From Clostridia bacterium (lineage in GTDB: Bacteria > Bacillota > Clostridia > Oscillospirales > CAG-272), in assembly GCA_017420755.1 (NCBI GenBank), contig JAFQOG010000029.1, positions 244,282-308,281 on the forward strand: a stretch of DNA of 64,000 bases, given 5' to 3'. The position numbers and the translations under genes were made by a program. Each line of letters starts with the position of its first letter. The first letter of the stretch is position 1. The notes below the pieces were generated by a model. The model was not told where the DNA came from. It was given only the letters and a program-made list of their open reading frames with translations, and made no database searches. Of this stretch, positions 37,157 through 45,438 are shown piece after piece.

Positions 37157-38005
37157 CTATTTAGACGCTCTTTGCATTCTGGCTACATGGCATAGTATAA
37201 CCGATGCCGCCGTTGACACATTGAGCGAATTTACCTTTCCGTACATTGGTATAGATATAATGAAATCGCTTTTTTCCTTTATAAGTCTGCCTACTCCATT
37301 TCCCTCAGAGCCTAGCACAACCGCACAAGCGCAATCGTAATCCGCCTCGTAGTATGGTGTACCACCCGCCTCAGATGAAAAGATCCATATACCCTTCTTT
37401 TTCAAATCCTCAATCGTGGTAGCGATATTGGAAACCTTAGCGATAGCCATATGCTCTATTGCGCCGGCAGACGACTTATAAACAGCAGGAGTAATACCCA
37501 CCGCATGACGCTTAGGAATTATAATTCCATGAGCTCCTGCGCATTCAGCGCACCTTATAAGAGCGCCAAGATTGTGAGGGTCCTCAATGCAATCTGCAAT
37601 TACAATTAAAGGCTTTTCATTTCTTTGTCTTGCAATTTCAAGGATATCATCAACATCTACATAATCCTTAAGAGATGCCATCGCAACAACGCCTTGATGA
37701 TTTGCGCCACCGCTCATATAGTCAAGCTTGGATTGCTCAACCTCTACAACCGGTATGCGCTTTTCGATTGCTTGTGCAACAATTAAGGTCAATGAGCCCT
37801 CTCGATTTCCCTTTCTTACATAAATTTTATCTATAGTCCTATCAGATTTAAGTAGTTCGCTTACAGCGTTTCTTCCTATTACAATTCCAAGATTGTCAAT
37901 TTCGTCATTTTCTCTAAATATTTTATTGTTTCTTTTACCAGAACCCTGTCCTCTTGTTCTATCTGAGGTTGGTCTGTTGTTTTTATTATTTCTTTTGTTT
38001 TCCAT
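37157..38005 (-). CDS. rlmB: 23S rRNA (guanosine(2251)-2'-O)-methyltransferase family protein
   Basis: The 282-residue SPOUT methyltransferase has, after a basic Asn/Arg/Lys-rich 30-residue extension, the TrmH/RlmB substrate-binding domain (VIGRNAVSELLKSDRTIDKIYV) and the knot domain with IADCIEDPHNLGALIRCAECAGA (phrase DPHNLGALIRCAE), VVLGSEGNGVGRL and IPMYGKVNSLNVSTAASVIL. RlmB methylates G2251 in the peptidyl-transferase P-loop. It lies downstream of the sigH-like and zinc-ribbon genes, a neighbourhood also seen in other Firmicutes. Confidence 0.92.
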   Translation of the reverse strand: MENKRNNKNNRPTSDRTRGQGSGKRNNKIFRENDEIDNLGIVIGRNAVSELLKSDRTIDKIYVRKGNREGSLTLIVAQAIEKRIPVVEVEQSKLDYMSGGANHQGVVAMASLKDYVDVDDILEIARQRNEKPLIVIADCIEDPHNLGALIRCAECAGAHGIIIPKRHAVGITPAVYKSSAGAIEHMAIAKVSNIATTIEDLKKKGIWIFSSEAGGTPYYEADYDCACAVVLGSEGNGVGRLIKEKSDFIISIPMYGKVNSLNVSTAASVILCHVARMQRASK

Positions 38006-38094
38006 AATTTCTCCGTCATATAATAAAATATACAGTTATTTTTATTTTAGCATAAATAATTATATTTGTACAGTAATTTTTTAAAAAAATATAA

Positions 38095-38123
38095 AAAACA
38101 AGCTTCAATCGAAGCTTGTTTTT
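38095..38123. terminator. Terminator between the zinc-ribbon gene and rlmB
   Basis: AACAAGCTTC-AATC-GAAGCTTGTT with A and T flanks; 50 bases after the zinc-ribbon stop. Confidence 0.75.
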
Positions 38124-38173
38124 CATAAATCCCTAATTAATTTACAAAATATGTATCTTATTTCATATGCTAA

Positions 38174-38449
38174 TCATTGATTTTTCATTTCAGCGAAGCA
38201 CTCACTGCAATATACAGGTCTGTCGCTATTGGGTTGGAAGGGAACCTTCGCTTCCTTACCACACTTAGCACATGTAGTTGTGAACATTTCTCTTGGCACT
38301 CTAGCAGCATTCTTTCTTGCTTCTCTACATGCCTTGCATCTTTGAGGCTCGTTTTGGAAGCCCTTTTCTTGATAGAACTCCTGCTCGCCTGCTGTGAATA
38401 CGAACTCCTGTCCGCAATCCTTACATGTTAATGTTTTGTCCTGAAACAT
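38174..38449 (-). CDS. Small zinc-ribbon protein (two CxxC pairs x2)
   Basis: A 91-residue protein with eight cysteines as four CxxC pairs: LTCKDCGQEF, RCKACREARK, TCAKCGKEA and YCSECFAEM. This is the paired zinc-ribbon family widespread in Clostridia (probable zinc-binding domain plus CxxC-x17-CxxC unit). Two zinc ions are expected. Function is not established; nucleic-acid binding is a fair guess. It sits between the sigH-like gene and rlmB on the same strand. Confidence 0.85.
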   Translation of the reverse strand: MFQDKTLTCKDCGQEFVFTAGEQEFYQEKGFQNEPQRCKACREARKNAARVPREMFTTTCAKCGKEAKVPFQPNSDRPVYCSECFAEMKNQ

Positions 38450-38494
38450 TTCTTTCTTCTCCCTCAGGTAAAAATTTTATACAAAAGCCTTAGC

Positions 38495-39064
38495 TTATGC
38501 ATCGTTATTTTTCAAATGCCTGATTATTTTCGTCTTCATTCGATAAATTGCGTTATTAACTGACCTTTCTTCCTTAGACAGCCTTTTAGCAATTTCCTTG
38601 GTCCTCATTCCTAGCATAAAATACATTTCAAATATTTTATACTCGTACCTCGAGAGAATCAGAGGCGCGATGCTTCGAACAATCTTTAGCTCCTCGGTAT
38701 TAAAAAAGCTATCCTGCACGACATTATCGTCGCGTCCTTGCTTTCCTTTGCTTCGAGGGCGTTCGTTTTTTCTTTTTTGGGAATTAAGCATGCGAACATA
38801 AGAAATCAATCTATTTCTAATACAGACCTTCGCATATGCCCCAAAGGTTATTTTTTTCTCCTCATTGTAGGTCTCGATAGCCTTAAAAAATGCTATTTTC
38901 GCCTCTTGAAGAAAATCGTCAAAATCTCTTGACTCCTCAGGACACATATTGGAATACTTTTGGGACACACTCAAAAGCAAGCCTTGATATTTTATAAGCA
39001 ATTTTTCAAAGGCGCCTTCGCTTCCCTCTCTTGCCAAAATGACAAGACTCATAATTTCGTCCAT
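38495..39064 (-). CDS. Sigma-70 family sigma factor, SigH (Spo0H)-like
   Basis: The 189-residue protein has region 2 (DFDDFLQEAKIAFFKAIETYNEEKKITFGAYAKVCIRNRLISYVR, phrase FGAYAKVCIRNRLISYVR) and region 4 (LSRYEYKIFEMYFMLGMRTKEIAKRLSKEERSVNNAIYRMKTKI, phrase RSVNNAIYRMKTK). Both match the style of SigH, the first sigma factor of sporulation and post-exponential genes, and rlmB proximity fits the sigH neighbourhood. Exact orthology is not certain; an SigI/SigF-type alternative is less likely. It has a near-consensus promoter. Confidence 0.75.
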   Translation of the reverse strand: MDEIMSLVILAREGSEGAFEKLLIKYQGLLLSVSQKYSNMCPEESRDFDDFLQEAKIAFFKAIETYNEEKKITFGAYAKVCIRNRLISYVRMLNSQKRKNERPRSKGKQGRDDNVVQDSFFNTEELKIVRSIAPLILSRYEYKIFEMYFMLGMRTKEIAKRLSKEERSVNNAIYRMKTKIIRHLKNNDA

Positions 39065-39116
39065 TTTATACTCCGTTTATAGCGATTTGGTAATAATCCA
39101 CAATCACTATATTATA

Positions 39117-39144
39117 ATTATAACACAAATATTGAGAATGTCAA
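39117..39144 (-). promoter_or_regulatory. Promoter of the SigH-like gene
   Basis: TTGACA, 16 bases, TATAAT on the minus strand; a second ATTATA block is adjacent. Confidence 0.7.
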
Positions 39145-39229
39145 GAAGTTTTTAACATTTTTTTGAATTTTTAATTAAAATTTGTTGTTTTTTTGTATAT
39201 TTTTCACAATAATTCGTCAAAATTAACAA

Positions 39230-39781
39230 TTATTCAAAAATATAGTTGGTTTCTCCGGATACCAAAGCCAGTGTTCCTCTAAACACAATTTCGGGTTTTC
39301 TTCTAAAATTCACAAGCATTCTTTCTGCTTCCATTTTAGTATCAACCTCTACATTCACATCTAGCACAAGCCTTCCAAACTCAGTAATTTCGCAATGCAC
39401 ATAATATTTGCCGTTATCTCTTAGCATATAATAGCAATCCAGCTTAGCTCCTCGTTTCTGGAACGAAAGATGTCTTATTGCACTACGATAGCTTGATTCT
39501 CTTATGCTTGCAACAATCGTATCGCTTAACTCGTGGGCAATTGTTCTTCCTGTCGAGGTAACAACAAACAAGCCCTCCTCGTCATCGTCCTTATCAACCT
39601 CAATTACATGATTTGCATCGACTAGCTCTCCAAAGCAATCTCCTGCATCAAAATAACTAACCACATTTTCTTGGTGCAAAATGCTACAAACATCTGATAG
39701 CTTTACGGGATATCCTATTCTATCCATTAGGTAAAGAATAAAAATTTTTATTTCGTTTTTATTCGTCATTGGAATATCCAT
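39230..39781 (-). CDS. DUF4364 family protein
   Basis: The 183-residue protein matches DUF4364: an N-terminal winged-helix-like region (KIFILYLMDRIGYPVKLSDVCSIL), then YYMLRDNGKYYVHCEITEFG-type strands (phrase VHCEITEFGRLVLDVNV). The family is common in Clostridia and probably contains a winged helix for regulation, but no target is known. AGAGAG is a modest ribosome site. It has its own promoter. Confidence 0.82.
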   Translation of the reverse strand: MDIPMTNKNEIKIFILYLMDRIGYPVKLSDVCSILHQENVVSYFDAGDCFGELVDANHVIEVDKDDDEEGLFVVTSTGRTIAHELSDTIVASIRESSYRSAIRHLSFQKRGAKLDCYYMLRDNGKYYVHCEITEFGRLVLDVNVEVDTKMEAERMLVNFRRKPEIVFRGTLALVSGETNYIFE

Positions 39782-39833
39782 TTTCTCTCTTCGCTTCCTT
39801 TCATTTTAGGATCATTTTTAGGGTCGTATTGAT

Positions 39834-39862
39834 ATAATAACACACTTTTTATTTTTTATCAA
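39834..39862 (-). promoter_or_regulatory. Promoter of the DUF4364 gene
   Basis: TTGATA, 17 bases, TATTAT on the minus strand. Confidence 0.55.
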
Positions 39863-39921
39863 CCAAAATTTTGATTTTTTCTACAATATTTGACTATTTT
39901 GCATTTAACTGCTTATATAAT

Positions 39922-39951
39922 AAAGATCCCGCAAGACAAAACGGGATCTTT
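39922..39951 (-). terminator. Terminator of the AEC permease gene
   Basis: AAAGATCCCG / CGGGATCTTT hairpin at the 3' end of the gene. Confidence 0.8.
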
Positions 39952-40888
39952 AATTATTAAAAAAGATTTGCAATATCGTCATTATAGCCGGCATTGTAAG
40001 CATTGACAAAAGCGAGCACATTCCACAAACAATTGCCGCCCTCTTTTTTTCTATTTCATATAATTCTGCAAGCATGACGGTAGCGGTCGCTGTCGGCATG
40101 GCAAACACAATCGCCATAAACATAATATAAAACGAATTAAATCCAAGACCACAAGTAAGAAGCACCACCACTACCGGAGCTATAATTAACTTTACAAAGC
40201 AAGTATAATATATTTTTAAATCGCAAAATAGTTCCTTTAGCGAAACCGTACCAATAAGCGCTCCTGTAATAAGCATTGAAAGCGGTGTGCACAAGCCACC
40301 CAAATATGACGCTGTTATTTCTACAAATTCAGGCATTGGGATACGCAAGGCGTATATTAAAATTCCTAAAACGCATGGAATAGTTCCATAATTAAGTATC
40401 ATGGTTTTAGGACTTATTTTTATGTCATCTCTCCCTCTTGCAAGCACTATAATTCCCCATGTCCACATAAATAAATTAAAGGAAATCAAGAAAAATCCTG
40501 CATAAAACAAGCCTTCATCTCCAAGAATTGATTGAATTAAAGGGAAACCAATAAAGCCACAATTTCCAAAAATTATAGAAAATTCTGTAATTTTGCGCTC
40601 CTCAAGGCTTTTGAATTTAAAAACTGCAAGATAAGCAATCAATGCGATTAGAGCATGGAATAAAATTCCTAGCCCAAGCACCAAAAGTCCTCCCTTGAGC
40701 CTTTCGTAAGAAAACTCAACGCCTAGCATTGCGCTAATTATCATAAATGGCTGACCAATCTTTATAACGATTGCAGAAAGCGCCTTTGAAGCACTATCGT
40801 TTATAATGCCTATCTTTCTTCCTATAAAGCCAACAATAAGCATCAAAAAAAGTGCAAGAATAACTGTATAAAAGGGTATTAAATTCAT
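39950..40888 (-). CDS. AEC family transporter (auxin-efflux-carrier type)
   Basis: The 312-residue protein has about ten membrane segments in two inverted halves. AEC features are GIINDSASKALSAIVIKIGQPFMI at the N-terminus, IFGNCGFIGFPLIQSILG in the middle and the broken-helix region FAMPTATATVMLAELYE in the second half. Bacterial members move malate or other organic acids out of or into cells; the substrate is not readable. AAGGAA lies 9 bases before the ATG. Gene is alone. Confidence 0.88.
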   Translation of the reverse strand: MNLIPFYTVILALFLMLIVGFIGRKIGIINDSASKALSAIVIKIGQPFMIISAMLGVEFSYERLKGGLLVLGLGILFHALIALIAYLAVFKFKSLEERKITEFSIIFGNCGFIGFPLIQSILGDEGLFYAGFFLISFNLFMWTWGIIVLARGRDDIKISPKTMILNYGTIPCVLGILIYALRIPMPEFVEITASYLGGLCTPLSMLITGALIGTVSLKELFCDLKIYYTCFVKLIIAPVVVVLLTCGLGFNSFYIMFMAIVFAMPTATATVMLAELYEIEKKRAAIVCGMCSLLSMLTMPAIMTILQIFFNN

Positions 40889-40939
40889 TTTTTAGTTCCT
40901 TAAAAATTTTTCCTTAATTCTATCACTTTTGATTTACAA

Positions 40940-41494
40940 TTACAAGAGCTTTGACAATATTTCGAGAGCATTTTTTTCGCAAATGCTTTCGCAATGCTCT
41001 ATTATATAGAAAAGCAGGCTGTTTTTTACCCTTTCTCCATATTCGCAAATAAAAGCATATTTAATTTCCTTTGGCGCTATTCCATAAATTACCAAATAAT
41101 AATTTTCCGTTTCTCTATTGTAATAAAGTTGCGCACTGGCGTTGGCGTTCCCATTATAAAGTCTTGAGCACACCTCTAAAAGATCATTTAACCTTTCAAA
41201 CCGATATATACTTCTCATTTCTTGCTTTGATTGTCTTGACCCTTGCTTTACGCTAACCGCCCTTGATATAAATATTTCGCACCCACCATCCTTAGATATG
41301 TATATTTCTGCTGAAATTTTATCATTTTCCAAATCAATTCTATTTTCGCTTGTAATTTTATCAAGCAATATTTTAAGCGATTTATTCATTTTTGTATCAT
41401 CGTTTACATCGCTTGACGAAATATCATATTCCACAGCTTCGCTTGCGTTTAATGCTATTTTAAAGGAATTGTATCCTATTTTTATTATCTCCAT
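40940..41494 (-). CDS. MecA-like adaptor protein
   Basis: The 184-residue protein has the two-part MecA layout: an N-terminal region beginning MEIIKIGYNSFKIALNASEAVEYDI, an acidic middle, and a C-terminal domain with YRFERLNDLLEVCSRLY, ETENYYLVIYG and CEYGERVKNSLLFYIIEHCESI. MecA brings substrates to the ClpC ATPase in Gram-positives and controls competence and sporulation proteins. Sequence is divergent, so the adaptor role is inferred. GAGGTG ribosome site fixes the start. Confidence 0.7.
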   Translation of the reverse strand: MEIIKIGYNSFKIALNASEAVEYDISSSDVNDDTKMNKSLKILLDKITSENRIDLENDKISAEIYISKDGGCEIFISRAVSVKQGSRQSKQEMRSIYRFERLNDLLEVCSRLYNGNANASAQLYYNRETENYYLVIYGIAPKEIKYAFICEYGERVKNSLLFYIIEHCESICEKNALEILSKLL

Positions 41495-41668
41495 AATTCA
41501 CCTCTTACTGATATTATATAAGGAAGCTTCTCTTTTGTGCAAGATAAGCTTTTTGGCGTTTGGGGATTTTATTACCTTTTTTGCAATTATTTTTGAATTA
41601 TACGGAAAACTAAGCATTTTTTTCTTTTTCGTCTAATATGCTTTACTAAGAAATTTTTAGGAGGATTT

Positions 41669-42940
41669 ATGAAAAAATTTTTATTTTTCTGCTTTATTTT
41701 TGTATTCGCCTTATCATTTAATGTATTAGCAAGTGAAAGATTGTCGCCCGCCATTGATGTAATCGCTAGCGATAATTCTATGGTTAAGGCAGGGGTGGTT
41801 TACGACGGCGAAATTTGCTTTGATTCATATGATTTCGATAACGCTCTTGGCGTAAATGTTGAATCAATTAAAATTTGCTCTCTTCCATCTGAAAGTGACG
41901 GAAGATTAATGCTTGGAAATCTTTATGTAGTAAAAAATCAAATTATTGAGCGAGAGGATTTTTCTTCTCTTAAATTTATTCCTCGCTCCTCGAAAAAATC
42001 CGATTGTATTTTCCGTTTTTCTCCTAGCTCCGGTAAATACGAGCTTGAGTGCGTATTGAGAGTAATAGACGAGGTTAATTATTCGCCTATTGCTACTAAC
42101 GGAGATATAATATCTACATGGACAAACGAGGACATTTCACGCTTTGGAACGCTTGATGGTAGCGATCCGGATGGTGATGAAATTAAATTCGAAATCGTTT
42201 CTTATCCTGAAAAGGGTCTTGTGCAAATTACCAATGCAGTAACAGGTGATTATAAATATACTCCATTCGAGGATGCCAAGGGAAATGATACCTTTACATA
42301 TCGAGTAAGAGATGAATATGGAAATTATTCCGCTACTACCACGGTCAAAGTAAGAATCGACAAGTTAAAAACCACCCTTGTTTTCGAGGATATGTCAGGA
42401 CATCGAGCATTAAACGCAGTTTGTGAAGTTGGCGATGTATTTAAAATAGAAAGAAATGAAAACGGAACATATACCTTCAATCCAAATGGTAAGGTTACAA
42501 GAGAAGAATTTTTAGCGCTCGTTATGGACGCTATGGGAGCAAAGGATATTCCAACTATCACACACACAAGATTTGCAGATGATGCAGATATCTCTCCAAA
42601 ATACAAGGGATATTTTGAGAGTGCCTTCTCTCTTGGAATCATTAGTGGAGAGAGGAAAATCGATGGAATATATGTTTTGCCAAAAAGCGAAATCACCACC
42701 GCTGAGGCATCAGTAATAATTAATAAAATTATTGGTTCAAAATCTAGCGCATCAAAAGACGCATTCTCTGATAGCGACGAAATTCCAGACTGGGCAAGGG
42801 ACTCCATTGTGTCACTTTGTGAAATAGGAATTTTAGAAAAGGAAAATGGAAAAATAAGCCCTAATTCTCCATTAACAAGAGCTCAAACTGCTCAAATTTT
42901 AATGTCACTTTTAGAGTATCGCGGTAAATTAGAGCATTAA
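41669..42940 (+). CDS. Secreted S-layer-homology (SLH) protein with a cadherin-like domain
   Basis: The 423-residue protein starts with a signal peptide (MKKFLFFCFIFVFALSFNVL, cleavage near ALA at 21). Residues 130-230 form an Ig/cadherin-like repeat with the calcium-type phrases GSDPDGDEIKFEIVS and NDTFTYRVRDEYGN. Residues 250-420 hold about three SLH units (FADDADISPKYKGYFESAFSLGIISGE; FSDSDEIPDWARDSIVSLCEIGIL, phrase PDWARDSIVSLCEIGIL), which anchor proteins to secondary cell-wall polymers. AGGAGG ribosome site. Probably a cell-surface protein; ligand unknown. Confidence 0.88.
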   Translation: MKKFLFFCFIFVFALSFNVLASERLSPAIDVIASDNSMVKAGVVYDGEICFDSYDFDNALGVNVESIKICSLPSESDGRLMLGNLYVVKNQIIEREDFSSLKFIPRSSKKSDCIFRFSPSSGKYELECVLRVIDEVNYSPIATNGDIISTWTNEDISRFGTLDGSDPDGDEIKFEIVSYPEKGLVQITNAVTGDYKYTPFEDAKGNDTFTYRVRDEYGNYSATTTVKVRIDKLKTTLVFEDMSGHRALNAVCEVGDVFKIERNENGTYTFNPNGKVTREEFLALVMDAMGAKDIPTITHTRFADDADISPKYKGYFESAFSLGIISGERKIDGIYVLPKSEITTAEASVIINKIIGSKSSASKDAFSDSDEIPDWARDSIVSLCEIGILEKENGKISPNSPLTRAQTAQILMSLLEYRGKLEH

Positions 42941-42954
42941 TAGTATAATATTAT

Positions 42955-42984
42955 AAAAAGCGTTGCAGTAGCAACGCTTTTTTT
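42955..42984 (+). terminator. Terminator of the SLH gene
   Basis: AAAAAGCGTTGC-AGTA-GCAACGCTTTTTTT. Confidence 0.9.
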
Positions 42985-43043
42985 GAATTTTTGATTTTTA
43001 AATATTTTAATATATTGAATTATTAAATTATATAATTCAAAAA

Positions 43044-43463
43044 TTAAATAAAATTTCTTCTTTTTGCTTCCTTTATAAGCTCAAATTGTATCACAGGATA
43101 AGTCCACACTTCAAGTGGCGGAAGCTCATCAAAAAGAGTGATCAGCTCCATCTCGGATTTAAGCTCCTCTTCCAATGATTTAACATTTGCAAAATAAAGC
43201 CTTCCGTAACTCGAAGCGCCGTTTGAGATAACCTCATAAGAAAACAAAGGCTTAATAGAGTAAGATATTGCTCCTGTTTCTTCATATAGCTCTCTTTTAG
43301 CGGTATCGTCTATTGCTTCATTTTCTTCCCTGTGTCCACCCGGAATTTCAAGTGTTTTTCTTTCTCTATGCTTACAGAAGATATATTTTCCATCCATCAT
43401 AGCTATGATAACTGCAAATTTTAGTAGCGAATCCTCTACAATATCGTGAAACCTTACTTCCAT
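43044..43463 (-). CDS. Nudix hydrolase
   Basis: A 139-residue protein with the Nudix box GGHREENEAIDDTAKRELYEETGA (G-x5-E-x7-RE-x2-EE-x-G form). It hydrolyses a nucleoside diphosphate linked to another moiety; an 8-oxo-dGTP or nucleotide sanitising role is typical but unproven. It follows rqcH by one base, with AGGTG inside the end of rqcH as ribosome site, so it is co-translated. Confidence 0.85.
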   Translation of the reverse strand: MEVRFHDIVEDSLLKFAVIIAMMDGKYIFCKHRERKTLEIPGGHREENEAIDDTAKRELYEETGAISYSIKPLFSYEVISNGASSYGRLYFANVKSLEEELKSEMELITLFDELPPLEVWTYPVIQFELIKEAKRRNFI

Positions 43464-43464
43464 A

Positions 43465-45213
43465 TTACTTCACCTGCATTTGCTCTATTTTTCTTTCGTT
43501 TGGCGTAACATACGCTGTCCAATTCACATGATAAATAACATATCCCGGCTTAGATCCGGCGGGCTTTTTAACATTTTTTGCATGAGTGTAATCAACAGCG
43601 ATATTATTGCCCTCAGCCTTTGAATAAAATGCAGCGATTTCGGCAGCCTCGGTAAAGTCAATCTCCGGTGGTTCTTCTCCGTCTGTTTGCAATAGCACAT
43701 GTGATCCGGGGAGATTTTTTACATGAAACCACCAATCTGCTTTTGACGCAAGCTTCGTGGTGATATAGTCATTTTGCTTATTGTTTTTTCCACACAAAAC
43801 TATATATCCATTTGTGGTTTTGAATTTTAATGGCTTTGGCGCTTGAGGCTTACCCGAGCTATAATTTTTCATTCTCGAAGCATATCCACTATGATAAAGC
43901 TCGTCCCTTATTTCCGCAAGATCGGACTCAGTTTCGGCCTTTGAGAGCGCCTCAAAAACAGTTTCTATATATTCAAGCTCTGCTCTTGCAAGCTCTATTT
44001 GTTTTGTAAGCTCTGTTTTTGCCTTTTTAGCTTTATTATATTTCTTGTAATATTTTTGGGCGTTCTGAGCTGGTGTCAAGCGATTATCCAACTCTATTTC
44101 CACCTCCGGACAGCTCTCGTCATAATAGTTTATAACCCTTATTCTTTGCTGACCACGCTTCATAAGATATATGTTCGCTGTTATTAGATCGCCTAAAAGC
44201 TTGAATTCCTCGCATTTTTCGCATTCGGCTAGCTCCTCGGTTTGAATTGCTATTTTTCTTGTAACCCTTGCTTGTGCATTTGTTAGAAGTCTAAAAATAT
44301 CAGCTGACCTTTGACGAATTCTTTCATTTTTACTTTTTTTAGCATAAAAAAGGTCTATCGCCTCAGAAAATGTGCTTATCTCCTCACACACAAATCCATC
44401 TCCATAAAATTCAAGAGGCATATAAGAATACTCAACAACTGCTCCATCGGGGTCATAAATTATATATGGCCTTGCACTATTGCTTTTAATTTTATTAAAG
44501 GTATCAAAAAAAGCATTTGACAGAAGCATTTTATTTGTCGTTTCCAAGGTGGAATCAATATCTAGGGTGCATTTATATGCAATTTGTCTTGCGCTTGAAA
44601 TTGCAATTCCCAAAAACATATTAGTAATGAACTTATCACATTTCATTTCAGGACTAGCCTTATCGTAAGCAAGCTCAAAATCACTTTCCGTAATTTGCAT
44701 TGTATCTAGCTTATCCTGCTTTGGTGGAAGCTCATATTTCATTCCGGGAAGTATTTGACGCTGAGAGCTTGTAGAAAAATCAATTATTTTAAGTGCAGAT
44801 ATTATTTTCTTATCGCTATCAGTCAAAATTAGATTGCTATGCTTTCCCATTATTTCGCAAATGAGATATTTTTTGGATTTATATCCCATCTCATCGTACG
44901 CCTCTAGCTCCAGCTCACACACACGCTCGTATCCAATTTGATTTACGCAAATTAGCTTAGCACCTGCAAGATGCTTTCTTAAAAGCATACAAAACATTGG
45001 TGCTTTGGCTGGATTTTCGGTGCGAGAGTTCGTAAAATGAAGCCTTGGATAATTTGATCCAGCATTTATAAGTAGCCTCAAGCTTTCTCTTCCGGCATGA
45101 AGCATCAATACTATTTCATCATTCATAGGCTGATAAATCTTTTCAACCTTGCAAACTCCAAGTGCGTTTATTTCATTGACAACACATCGGAGCATTCCCG
45201 CATCATAAGCCAT
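43465..45213 (-). CDS. rqcH: Ribosome-associated quality control protein RqcH (NFACT family)
   Basis: The 582-residue protein has an N-terminal NFACT-N domain (MAYDAGMLRCVVNEI, KIYQPMNDEIVLMLHA), a coiled-coil middle (LTKQIELARAELEYIETV) and the NFACT-R domain at the end (KADWWFHVKNLPGSHVLL, HAKNVKKPAGSKPGYV). RqcH binds stalled 50S subunits and adds C-terminal alanine tails, marking nascent chains for ClpP. It was long annotated as a fibronectin-binding protein. Start AAGGAGAG is good. Confidence 0.92.
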   Translation of the reverse strand: MAYDAGMLRCVVNEINALGVCKVEKIYQPMNDEIVLMLHAGRESLRLLINAGSNYPRLHFTNSRTENPAKAPMFCMLLRKHLAGAKLICVNQIGYERVCELELEAYDEMGYKSKKYLICEIMGKHSNLILTDSDKKIISALKIIDFSTSSQRQILPGMKYELPPKQDKLDTMQITESDFELAYDKASPEMKCDKFITNMFLGIAISSARQIAYKCTLDIDSTLETTNKMLLSNAFFDTFNKIKSNSARPYIIYDPDGAVVEYSYMPLEFYGDGFVCEEISTFSEAIDLFYAKKSKNERIRQRSADIFRLLTNAQARVTRKIAIQTEELAECEKCEEFKLLGDLITANIYLMKRGQQRIRVINYYDESCPEVEIELDNRLTPAQNAQKYYKKYNKAKKAKTELTKQIELARAELEYIETVFEALSKAETESDLAEIRDELYHSGYASRMKNYSSGKPQAPKPLKFKTTNGYIVLCGKNNKQNDYITTKLASKADWWFHVKNLPGSHVLLQTDGEEPPEIDFTEAAEIAAFYSKAEGNNIAVDYTHAKNVKKPAGSKPGYVIYHVNWTAYVTPNERKIEQMQVK

Positions 45214-45438
45214 TTTTCTCTCCTTTTTCTATGATAACCCAGTGAGTTTCGTTACTCTTCCTAGATATTTTACTACATATTTACTGCTAAGTCAAATATT
45301 TTTTATAATATTTTATAAAATAATATGGAAATTTGATTTTGTTTGTGCTATACTATATGTTAAAGTATTGTGCCCTTTGCACAATATGCCTATATTTTTA
45401 AGCCTATATGGCTATTATTCATTATGAAAGGACTAAAA